Made by a program: the position numbers and the translations under genes | Assembly: GCF_003096635.1 (NCBI RefSeq) | Contig: NZ_QEKV01000001.1 | Location: forward strand, 257,534-321,533 | DNA: 64,000 nt | Reading direction: 5' to 3' | Origin: Ezakiella coagulans | GTDB taxonomy: Bacteria; Bacillota; Clostridia; Tissierellales; Peptoniphilaceae | Notes under the pieces: generated by a model | What the model was told of the DNA's origin: nothing | The model's input: only the letters and a program-made list of their open reading frames with translations | The model's database searches: none | In this document: positions 34,484 to 41,683 of the stretch, piece by piece | How positions within the stretch are numbered: position 1 is the stretch's first letter | How the letters are laid out: every line of letters starts with the position of its first letter

Positions 34484-35381
34484 GGCTGAAAAGGTGGGTA
34501 TTTTATCGTCCGGCCTCACATTTCTGATTCCTCGCTGACGCTTAAGGAAATGCTCGGCGACGAATCCTATTTTATTATGGCTGAAAAGGTGGTTATCCAA
34601 TCGTCCGGCCTCGCATTTCTGATTCCTCGCTGACGCTTAAGGAAATGCTCGGCGACGAACCCTATTTTATTAAAAAGGCGGAAAAGGTGGTTATCCAATC
34701 GTCCGGCCTTCGCATTTCTTTTCCCTCGCTAATGCTTAAGGAAATGTTCGGCGACGAATCCTATTTTATTATGGCGGAAAAGGTGGTTATCCAATCGTCC
34801 GGCCTTCGCATTTCTTTTTCCTCGATGACGCTTAAGGAAATGCTCGTCGACGAATCCCACCTACCTTTAAAAAGGCGGAAAAGGTGGTAATCCAATCGTC
34901 CGGCCTCACATTTCTTTTTCCTCGCTGACGCTTAAGGAAATGCTCGGCGTTTAAGACCTAACCCGAGAGAGCGACCGTAGGGAAGCTCGATTGGCTAGTA
35001 GGTCTAACGCAACTTGTTGTACAAGAGAACGAGCAAAGCGAAGTTCGATTGTGAACAACAATCTGCGGAGAGAATCCCACCTTCCTTTAAAAAGGCGGAA
35101 AAGGTGGGGAGCAATCGTCCGGCCTCGCATTTCTGATTCCTCGCTAACGCTTAAGGAAATGTTCGGCGACGAATCCCACCTTCCTTTAAAAAGGCGGAAA
35201 AGGTGGGGAGCAATCGTCCGGCCTCGCATTTCTTTTTCCTCGCTGACGCTTAAGGAAATGTTCGGCGACGAATCCCACCTTCCTTTAAAAAGGCGGAAAA
35301 GGTGGGTATTTTATCGTCCGGCCTTCGCATTTCTTTTTCCTCGCTGTTCGCTCGGGAAATGCTCGGCGTTCGAATCCCACC
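34484..35381 (+). repeat. Array of eight ~95-100 bp repeats derived from the tRNA-Ser 3' end
   Basis: Units begin at 34484, 34579, 34677, 34773, 34874, 35094, 35193 and 35292, each with GGCNGAAAAGGTGG, the complement of the 3' end of the neighbouring tRNA-Ser(CGA). Each continues with a TCGTCCGGCCT block, a TTCCTCGCTGACGCTTAAGGAA-type dyad (often one or two bases changed) and closes with CGAATCCCACC or CGAATCCTAT. So both ends of a unit contain tRNA T-arm/acceptor sequence in opposite orientation, and adjoining units can pair as CCCACCTT/AAGGTGGG hairpins. The fifth unit holds a ~120-base insert. ORFs through the array are not coding. The flanking stretch 34365-34483 shows nothing recognisable. 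Confidence 0.85.
34954..35061 (+). repeat. Two stem-loop elements inserted in the fifth repeat unit
   Basis: Element A (34954-35005) has outer arms AGACCTA/TAGGTCT; element B (35014-35061) has TTGTTGT/ACAACAA. The outer arms are unrelated, but both enclose a 20-base core (34969-34988 and 35027-35046) that pairs at its ends, GAGC/GCTC in A and GAAC/GTTC in B, and both continue with GATTG. Change on both sides of the stem while pairing is kept suggests a conserved structure. Confidence 0.6.
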
Positions 35382-35383
35382 TC

Positions 35384-35415
35384 TAAAATAAAAAGCGTGG
35401 GCACGTTGTGCCCAC
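35384..35415 (-). terminator. Terminator of tadA/tRNA-Ser transcript
   Basis: A perfect 8-bp stem GTGGGCAC (35397-35404) with GTGCCCAC (35408-35415). The A-rich run 35384-35394 gives T's on the minus strand. Confidence 0.85.
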
Positions 35416-35425
35416 ACTTTTATTT

Positions 35426-35514
35426 TGGCGGAAAAGGTGGGATTCGAACCCACGTGCGGTTGCCCGCAAACGCTTTTCGAGAGCGCCCCGTTACGACCAC
35501 TTCGGTACTTTTCC
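35426..35514 (-). tRNA. tRNA-Ser (anticodon CGA)
   Basis: Minus strand, 89 nt including encoded CCA. Acceptor GGAAAAG pairs with CTTTTCC, the discriminator is G, there is a long variable arm as in class II tRNAs, the T-loop has TTCGAAT, and the anticodon loop is C-T-C-G-A-A-A. The 5' end lies 4 bases after the tadA stop codon. Its 3' end is the seed of the repeat array at 34484-35381. Confidence 0.95.
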
Positions 35515-35518
35515 ATTC

Positions 35519-35983
35519 TTATTTCTTTTTTCTTTCTCGCAGTCCTCTAAAGAATTCCTGTATGATTTCGAGGCATTCTTTTTCCATGACGCCTGTTGTA
35601 ACGGCGATGTCGGTATTGGAGACGGTTGATTTTGTGAGTTCAAGATTTGAAATTATTGCACCTCTTTTCGGGTCGAGAGCACCAATAACAATTCTTTCTA
35701 TCCGAGATTCGATTATTGCACCTGCACACATTGAGCATGGCTCAAGAGTTGTATAGAGTGTAAGACCAGGAAGGCGATAGTTTTCCAATTTTTTCCCCGC
35801 TTTTCTAAGAGCATTTATCTCGGCGTGCGAAGTCATGTCATTTTTTTCAATAACGGAGTTTCTTCCGCGTGAAATAATTTTGCCGTCTTTTACAAGAACG
35901 GCACCTATAGGGATTTCATTTTTTTCATAGGCTTTCTTTGCCTGTTTTAGAGCTTCTTTCATGAAGACTTTGTCATCAACCAT
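35519..35983 (-). CDS. tadA: tRNA adenosine(34) deaminase
   Basis: 154 residues, full length. The zinc-deaminase motif H-A-E (residues ~53-55) and P-C-S-M-C-A (~82-87) are intact. TadA converts A34 of tRNA-Arg(ACG) to inosine, an essential step for decoding CGN codons. The C-terminal R-G-L-R-E-R-K-K-K is basic, as expected for tRNA binding. The gene ends 4 bases before tRNA-Ser on the same strand, so the tRNA is probably processed from the tadA message. Confidence 0.94.
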   Translation of the reverse strand: MVDDKVFMKEALKQAKKAYEKNEIPIGAVLVKDGKIISRGRNSVIEKNDMTSHAEINALRKAGKKLENYRLPGLTLYTTLEPCSMCAGAIIESRIERIVIGALDPKRGAIISNLELTKSTVSNTDIAVTTGVMEKECLEIIQEFFRGLRERKKK

Positions 35984-36028
35984 AAGTACATTTTACAATA
36001 GAAAAAAAAATAAGTCAAGGATTTTGAC

Positions 36029-36679
36029 TTACTTTTCACGTGACTGAAATTTTTTTATAATTTTAATATTTGCTTTTTCGGTTTGATTGAGAAGCTTCGG
36101 ACTGTAGTCGTCGTTCGGTTTATACCAACTGAATGTTTCGAAGTATTTCTTTAAAGCTCGGTCGGTAAAGATATAGCCGTGTCTTGCATAGATTTCATTT
36201 TTAATTAGCTCAATTGTTTTGTCATCAAGACTTTCGAGTTTTTCATCTGTTATCAAAACTGAATCCGATGGAAATAAAAATGCATCTTTTGGGATTTTTT
36301 CATCTGTATAATCTGAATCTTCACTTGAGGTATTATCAGAAAGTGTATCATTTATTTCGACTTCTTCACTTTGTTCAGCTTCGTCAGTTGGAGCGTCTTT
36401 ATTTGCGTCTCCCGGTTTTATTTCCTCTGTTATTATTTTGACTTCTTTGTCACTTTTTTCATCAACTTTCGGAAGCACTTCCGCTTTTTTTAAGTTTGAC
36501 TCTTTTATTTCAACATTGTCAGCCGGTGCTTTTTTTTGATATGCAAAAACATAAAGCAGAAAAATTGAAATTATGATAAATAACGAAAGGCCGATTGCAA
36601 CATTTCGTTGGTTATTATTATTTTTTTCAAATTCGTCATACGGTGGTGGTAGATGATTTATAATTTTAATCACCTCCAA
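36029..36679 (-). CDS. Membrane-anchored YARHG-domain protein
   Basis: Up to 216 residues. One membrane helix (about residues 27-46) follows a short cytoplasmic stretch. An acidic, low-complexity linker leads to a C-terminal YARHG domain near residues 155-210 with I-Y-A-R-H-G-Y-I-F and the closing W-Y-K-P. These domains are found outside the cell and may bind wall material. The start is unusual: the GGAGGTG site is not followed by ATG, GTG or TTG at normal distance. The TTG used here lies just before the site; ATT or ATA after it is the alternative. The gene overlaps the isomerase by 14 bases. Confidence 0.72.
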   Translation of the reverse strand: MEVIKIINHLPPPYDEFEKNNNNQRNVAIGLSLFIIISIFLLYVFAYQKKAPADNVEIKESNLKKAEVLPKVDEKSDKEVKIITEEIKPGDANKDAPTDEAEQSEEVEINDTLSDNTSSEDSDYTDEKIPKDAFLFPSDSVLITDEKLESLDDKTIELIKNEIYARHGYIFTDRALKKYFETFSWYKPNDDYSPKLLNQTEKANIKIIKKFQSREK

Positions 36680-37628
36680 GTTCTTTCAAACTTTTTTTGC
36701 CAAGAAGAAGCATAAGTTTTTTGAATTCCAGTCGATCATTTTTTATTTTGTCGAATGCGGCATATTTGTCTAATTTTGTGAGCATAAGATAGTAATAAGC
36801 ACTTGCTGTGATGTCTGCGCCTAACTTTATTGCTTTTATCATGTCGAGTGGAGTGTCGATGCCGCCGCTTGCAATTTTGTATACGTCAAACTCTTTTAAA
36901 TAGGAAAGGCTTGTCTCGGTGTCAATCGAAGGAAAAGTATCAAAGTGTTTAACTGTTCGCATTCTTTCGATTTCAGAAAAATCTGTACCGCCGGCACCGC
37001 TTATGTCGATGTTTTTTACGCCAAGGTCGCAAAGCCTTTTTATCGTACCATTGCTGAAGCCTTGTCCCACTGCTTTCACAATAAGATTTTCACCAAATTC
37101 ATTTACAGCGTCTTTTATATTTCTTGTTTCATTTTTAAATGAATTGTCGCCTTCGGGTTGAATGAGCTCCTGTGCAGTGTTTACATGAAGACAAACATAT
37201 TTTGTGTCCATAGCATCTGCACATTTTAAAAGCTCAGAAACTGTGTTTCTCGCACTAAGATTTACAATGACTTTGTAGGAGTTTTTAAGAGGCAAATAGC
37301 TTTTTAGTTCGCCATATTTTAAAAACACGGACATTGATCCGGTCATAACCGGTATATCAAATTCGCGAGAAAGTATAGCAAGTTTTCGATTGATATTTTC
37401 CGAGATATATGAACCTCCGGTTATTGCGTTTACATAAGAAGGAAACGAGAGTTTCATGTCAAGAAAATCAACACTTGTGTCGATGTCTTCAATTGACAAA
37501 TCCAATAGTTCCTCCGGCTCAAGTTTTACATTATTAAAAACACCCATTCTTTTGCAGTTATTGCAAAAGAAAAGGTGTTCAATTTTTCTTATCATAGCTT
37601 GTTCTAAATCTGTATTTAACTTTTTCAA
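36666..37628 (-). CDS. fni: Type 2 isopentenyl-diphosphate delta-isomerase
   Basis: 320 residues, a little short of the usual ~340. TTG start with GGAG 8 bases before. The FMN-binding TIM barrel shows N-A-I-T-G-G near residue 66, S-M-S-V near 99, the K-A-V-G-Q-G-F block, D-I-S-G-A-G-G-T and the A-S-G-G-I phosphate loop. It interconverts IPP and DMAPP with FMN and NADPH, supplying undecaprenyl carriers and other isoprenoids. Type 2 enzyme usually accompanies the mevalonate pathway, but no mevalonate gene is in the window. Confidence 0.9.
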   Translation of the reverse strand: MKKLNTDLEQAMIRKIEHLFFCNNCKRMGVFNNVKLEPEELLDLSIEDIDTSVDFLDMKLSFPSYVNAITGGSYISENINRKLAILSREFDIPVMTGSMSVFLKYGELKSYLPLKNSYKVIVNLSARNTVSELLKCADAMDTKYVCLHVNTAQELIQPEGDNSFKNETRNIKDAVNEFGENLIVKAVGQGFSNGTIKRLCDLGVKNIDISGAGGTDFSEIERMRTVKHFDTFPSIDTETSLSYLKEFDVYKIASGGIDTPLDMIKAIKLGADITASAYYYLMLTKLDKYAAFDKIKNDRLEFKKLMLLLGKKSLKELGGD

Positions 37629-37630
37629 AA

Positions 37631-38650
37631 TTAATCTCCAATATAATAGTTACCGAAAAGGGAAGTGATGAGTTCTTTTGATTTTGTCTTATCATAGACC
37701 CAATAGCTTGCACCGCCGATGTATTGAGCGTCCCCCGGAAGAGTTTCCGTTCTGATATTTTCAGAGTTAAGTTTTCCGGCACTTGCTGCAGCTGAAATCA
37801 TTTTTTCGATTGAAAGATTTGTGTCGACATTTGGAAGCACTTTTTGAAGAATTGATGGGAGTTTAAATATATTTTTAAACGTGAGTGCTTGTTTTATTGT
37901 CGCTTTTATAAAGTCTTGTTGAGTTTTTATTCTTGAAATATCTGAACCGTTTCCGTATCCGCCTGTTGTCCAGTCGGAGTTGTGTCTCCATCTCAAAAGT
38001 TTTATCGCTTTGTTGCCGTCGATTGTTTGAAGACCCTTTTGAAGGTCGATGTCGAGCGGCGGTTTTGCAGTAGGGTCGTAGTATTTCATTCTTACAGGAA
38101 CATCAAACTCGACTCCACCGATAGCATCAACAAGATTTCTGACTGCTTCATAGTCAACTTTTACATAGTGCCTCAAGTCCAAATTTGTCAGACTTCTTAT
38201 TGCACTCATTGCACCTTCGTTTCCGCCGAAAGCGTGACCGGCATTAAGCTTGTTTGTTCCATGATTTGGAATATTTACCATTGTGTCACGAGGTAAATTC
38301 ATCAAATCAATTTCACCGGTGTCAAAATTAAGTTTTGTTAAAATCATGGTGTCGGTTCTTTGACCTTTGACTGAGTTTATGTCCTTGACGTCATCACCGT
38401 CAACGCCCATAACTACAAAGAAAAGCTCGCCGGTGATTTCTTTTTCAGGTTTCTTCGGTTCTTCAGAATCCGGATTTTCCTCATTCGTTTTATCGTTTTC
38501 GACATTGTTCATATCATTTGCGGTCGGTTCTTCTTCAATTCCGATTAACTTCGCAAATGGATTTGGTGCATGATTAATCTCGGCATAAGCATAGAAAGCT
38601 GCGAAAGTTAAAAATGCAACCAAAAATGATATTATAAACTTTTTTTTCAT
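37631..38650 (-). CDS. LCP-family (LytR-CpsA-Psr) wall polymer ligase
   Basis: 339 residues. One N-terminal membrane helix (residues ~5-23) and an acidic linker lead to the LCP domain. G-V-D-G-D, R-T-D-T-M near residue 101, P-R-D-T near 119, and R-x-R-H-N near 221 (L-L-R-W-R-H-N) are the substrate-binding Arg/Asp set. LCP proteins transfer anionic polymers from undecaprenyl phosphate to peptidoglycan on the outer face. Neighbours include an isoprenoid isomerase and a lipoprotein, in keeping with envelope assembly. Confidence 0.92.
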   Translation of the reverse strand: MKKKFIISFLVAFLTFAAFYAYAEINHAPNPFAKLIGIEEEPTANDMNNVENDKTNEENPDSEEPKKPEKEITGELFFVVMGVDGDDVKDINSVKGQRTDTMILTKLNFDTGEIDLMNLPRDTMVNIPNHGTNKLNAGHAFGGNEGAMSAIRSLTNLDLRHYVKVDYEAVRNLVDAIGGVEFDVPVRMKYYDPTAKPPLDIDLQKGLQTIDGNKAIKLLRWRHNSDWTTGGYGNGSDISRIKTQQDFIKATIKQALTFKNIFKLPSILQKVLPNVDTNLSIEKMISAAASAGKLNSENIRTETLPGDAQYIGGASYWVYDKTKSKELITSLFGNYYIGD

Positions 38651-39549
38651 TAATTATCCTCTTCTCTATTAGAAAGTAGTCTCAAATTTTCTGTTTTTTC
38701 TTTTACAATTCCCCTTAAAGAAGCCATGGTTTTTTCATCATTTGAATAGTTTGTTTTTTGAAGTAATTCATATCCTTCTTTTATTCCGCTTTCCGCCATA
38801 GTAACAGGATTTTCTGTCTCTTTTACAAGATCCGCATAATCCGGAGTCAAATGGTTGTTCTCATCCACAATAGGATTTAAAGTCGTGCCTGTTAAAAGCA
38901 GATAGAGCCAACTTTGATAGCGAACAGTGAAGTCGTTGTTTCTTGGAAAATCAGGATATTTTTTTATAAAATTCTCAATATTATTTATTCTTTTTAGAAT
39001 TTCAACCGGCTTAATCAGAACTTTTCCACTTGCAAGCACAGGATTTACAACACCGTGAGCTTTCAGGGCATAGTATTCCTTTACGTCGTCGTCAAGTTCA
39101 TCTTCTGCAATAAGAAAACTTCTATAATCTATAGCCGGAAGATAGTTCACACCCATTTTAAGAACGAAATATCCGGACTTATAAATCTTTTTGAGTTCGT
39201 TTTTTATATCGTCGTTTTCAATCGTTTCAAGATCTTCTTCACTCAAAATTGTTTTTTCGAAATTGTTTAAAAGATAATTTTGAATGTCCTCTTGTAGCAC
39301 GATATTTTCGACAACCGAAAGATTCTCGGTGAGTGCATCCTCCAAATTCATCAATAAATTTGTATTTTCTTTTTTGTTCGAAGTGTTAATATTTTCTTTT
39401 ATATATTCTTTAAGGTCTTTATGAACTTTCGGTGTATTTTCTGTCGGTTCAGTAGTATTTTCGCCGCCGTTATTGTAACTTCTTTCCTTACAGCCGCAAA
39501 CAAATAGTACAAAGACAATCAAAAGCAAAAGACAAAGTCTCTTTTTCAT
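38650..39549 (-). CDS. Lipoprotein of unknown function
   Basis: 299 residues. Lipoprotein signal with lipobox V-C-G-C at residues ~17-20, then a Thr/Glu/Asn-rich stretch and an all-alpha-looking, acidic domain without a motif I know. The start overlaps the LCP gene by one base, so the two are coupled. It is probably an outer-face lipoprotein that works with wall polymer attachment, by position only. Confidence 0.7.
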   Translation of the reverse strand: MKKRLCLLLLIVFVLFVCGCKERSYNNGGENTTEPTENTPKVHKDLKEYIKENINTSNKKENTNLLMNLEDALTENLSVVENIVLQEDIQNYLLNNFEKTILSEEDLETIENDDIKNELKKIYKSGYFVLKMGVNYLPAIDYRSFLIAEDELDDDVKEYYALKAHGVVNPVLASGKVLIKPVEILKRINNIENFIKKYPDFPRNNDFTVRYQSWLYLLLTGTTLNPIVDENNHLTPDYADLVKETENPVTMAESGIKEGYELLQKTNYSNDEKTMASLRGIVKEKTENLRLLSNREEDN

Positions 39550-39639
39550 AATTCCTCCAGTTTAACTATTCAATCTTTAATGGAAATCTCTTGATATTAT
39601 ATCACTTATTCACGGACAATTTCAAGCTAAAAATTTAAG

Positions 39640-40344
39640 TCATGAAAATAAGTCTTCACGAACTTTGATTTTGCCGAATTTAGATGTGCCCGGTATTTCT
39701 TTATAAAGAATTACAATTGTAGAGCCGAACCCAAATTGTCCGATTTCTTCGCCTTTTAAGAATTTGTGTTTTTTTATTTCTATGCTGTTTACATTTGTTG
39801 CTCCGACCGGAATGTATGCGTAGTCATTTGTCTTTAACACTATTCGGTAGTTTTTTAAAAACGGATTTCCGATTTTAAAGCCCATATCATTTACGGGAAT
39901 CGATTTATCGCCAATTGTAGTTGAAGATATAAATTCATTTTCATCTATCGCATGAAATCTGTGATAATCACTAGGACTCAAATAAATAACCTGATAATAT
40001 TCGTAAATCTCCGAGTCGTTTGTTAGAGATATTGTGTTTACAGTATGGCCCTTAACTATGAATTCATTCTCTTCGCTAAGTTTTCCGGCAGCACTAATAA
40101 ATCCGTCGCAAGGTGAGATGTATTTACCTCTTCCTTCAGGTCTTTTTGTTAAATCTATTTTTCTTGTAAAAAAATCTTCAAGCGAATCGAATTGGTCATT
40201 AATGATTAAGGATTCATCGATTTTAAAAATCTTTTTATAAATCGGTATGAAAAGCGACGAGAATTTTGTACGCATCAATTTATAAAACAATTTATTTATA
40301 AAACCGAGATTAAAAAATTCAATTAAAATTTTATAAGCTTTCAT
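39640..40344 (-). CDS. psd: Phosphatidylserine decarboxylase
   Basis: 234 residues. The self-cleavage motif is G-F-G-S-T near residues 205-209 (usually L-G-S-T), where Ser becomes the pyruvoyl group. The catalytic triad region appears as P-C-D-G near 79-82, Y-H-R-F-H-A and the late serine. It makes phosphatidylethanolamine from phosphatidylserine at the membrane. It lies divergently from pssA, so the two PE steps are encoded on either side of one control region. Confidence 0.9.
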   Translation of the reverse strand: MKAYKILIEFFNLGFINKLFYKLMRTKFSSLFIPIYKKIFKIDESLIINDQFDSLEDFFTRKIDLTKRPEGRGKYISPCDGFISAAGKLSEENEFIVKGHTVNTISLTNDSEIYEYYQVIYLSPSDYHRFHAIDENEFISSTTIGDKSIPVNDMGFKIGNPFLKNYRIVLKTNDYAYIPVGATNVNSIEIKKHKFLKGEEIGQFGFGSTIVILYKEIPGTSKFGKIKVREDLFS

Positions 40345-40365
40345 TTTATCATCTCCGTTCTTTAT

Positions 40366-40394
40366 TTGATTACTCTGAATAAATCTAGTATAAT
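40366..40394 (+). promoter_or_regulatory. Promoter of pssA
   Basis: -35 TTGATT (40366-40371), 17-bp spacer, -10 TATAAT (40389-40394). It lies in the divergent control region between psd and pssA. Confidence 0.75.
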
Positions 40395-40429
40395 ATAAAT
40401 GTAAGATATTCTCAAGAAGGAGAAAGATA

Positions 40430-40969
40430 ATGAAGAAAGATAATAATATATTTTTAAATAATGCAGCAAATTTCGTTACGCTTCTTAATATGGTATGCGG
40501 ATCAATGTCGATTGTTGCAACAATGAACGGAAAATATAAAACAGCTATTGCAATGATTTGGATTGCGGCGATTGCAGACAGATATGACGGTATAGTTGCA
40601 AGGATGCTTGGTACTTCGAGCGATATGGGAGTTCAAATGGACAGTATGGGTGACATTATAAGTTTCGGAGTTGCACCTTCTGTGCATGCGTACAATTCCG
40701 TTTTTTTGCATGCACCGAATAATATTAGACTTTTGGGAGGCATTGCAACGGTCATGCTAATTTGCGCTGGTGCTCTTCGACTTGCAAGATACAATATTGT
40801 CGGGCTTGATGAAGACAATAGCTTCATGGGCCTTCCGATAACAATCGGCGGGAGTCTTCTTGCGGTGCTTTTAATTTTTAGAAGAAATATTGCACCTGTG
40901 ACTTTCGTAGTTGTTATGATAATACTGTCAATTTTGGAACTTTCGAAGATAAGAATCAAAAAGCGTTAG
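40430..40969 (+). CDS. pssA: CDP-diacylglycerol-serine O-phosphatidyltransferase
   Basis: 179 residues, six membrane helices. The CDP-alcohol phosphotransferase motif D-G-x2-A-R-x8-G-x3-D-x3-D is present in the stretch near residues 53-76 (D-Y-D-G-I-V-A-R...D-S-M-G-D). It makes phosphatidylserine from CDP-diacylglycerol and serine. AAGGAG sits before the ATG. Type II enzymes are integral membrane proteins, as here. It is followed by purine genes in the same direction. Confidence 0.93.
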   Translation: MKKDNNIFLNNAANFVTLLNMVCGSMSIVATMNGKYKTAIAMIWIAAIADRYDGIVARMLGTSSDMGVQMDSMGDIISFGVAPSVHAYNSVFLHAPNNIRLLGGIATVMLICAGALRLARYNIVGLDEDNSFMGLPITIGGSLLAVLLIFRRNIAPVTFVVVMIILSILELSKIRIKKR

Positions 40970-40978
40970 GAGGATTTT

Positions 40979-41683
40979 ATGACACCACACAACGAAGCAA
41001 ATAGAGGCGATATAAAGAAAACTGTTTTGATGCCGGGAGATCCGCTTCGTGCAAAATATATTGCGGAGAATTTTTTGACGGATGTAAAACAGTTTAATGC
41101 TGTGAGGAATATGTTAGGATTTTCAGGAAAATACAAGGGAAAAGAATTGTCGGTCATGGGCTCTGGAATGGGAATTCCTTCAATAGGTATTTATGCACAT
41201 GAGCTATATGAGAAATACGATGTGGAAAATATTATAAGAGTTGGTTCATGTGGAGCATACAATAAAGACTTAAAACTTTTTGACCTCGTCATTGCGATGG
41301 GAGCGTCGAGCGATTCGAACTTTGCACATCAATTCAATTTGCCGGGAACAATTTCTGCAATTTGTGATTTTGATTTACTTAGAAAAGCTGTAATATCAGC
41401 TGAAAAACTTGATATGAATGTAAAAGTCGGAAATGTTTTCTCATCCGATGTTTTTTATAATAACAATGAAGACGAGTGGAAGAGATGGGAAGACATGGGA
41501 ATTTTGGCTGTGGAAATGGAGAGCTACGGCTTATATTTAACTGCACAAAAATTGGGCAAAAAGGCTCTTACAATTTTGACAGTTTCCGACAGTTTTCACA
41601 TGAAAGAACAAACAACTCCTAAAGAAAGGGAAAAATCATTTAACGATATGATTTTGGTGGCACTTGAATCATGTTTAATATAG
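40979..41683 (+). CDS. deoD: Purine-nucleoside phosphorylase, DeoD type
   Basis: 234 residues, typical of the hexameric DeoD. P-G-D-P-L-R-A near residues 21-27, G-S-G-M-G near 61-65, R-V-G-S-C-G-A near 87-93 and E-M-E-S near 179 are the phosphate, base and ribose sites. It splits purine nucleosides with phosphate in salvage. AGGAGG precedes the ATG at 40979. It overlaps the next gene by 13 bases. Confidence 0.94.
   Translation: MTPHNEANRGDIKKTVLMPGDPLRAKYIAENFLTDVKQFNAVRNMLGFSGKYKGKELSVMGSGMGIPSIGIYAHELYEKYDVENIIRVGSCGAYNKDLKLFDLVIAMGASSDSNFAHQFNLPGTISAICDFDLLRKAVISAEKLDMNVKVGNVFSSDVFYNNNEDEWKRWEDMGILAVEMESYGLYLTAQKLGKKALTILTVSDSFHMKEQTTPKEREKSFNDMILVALESCLI

Noticed and set aside
34484-35381. 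CRISPR array
   Set aside because: The period is regular, but whole units are alike with no unique spacers, units are ~97 bp, and no cas gene is present. It is a tRNA-derived repeat array.
34645-35516. Several ORFs on both strands across the repeat array
   Set aside because: Their translations simply repeat with the array and read through tRNA sequence (R-W-D-S-N-P-like). There are no ribosome binding sites.
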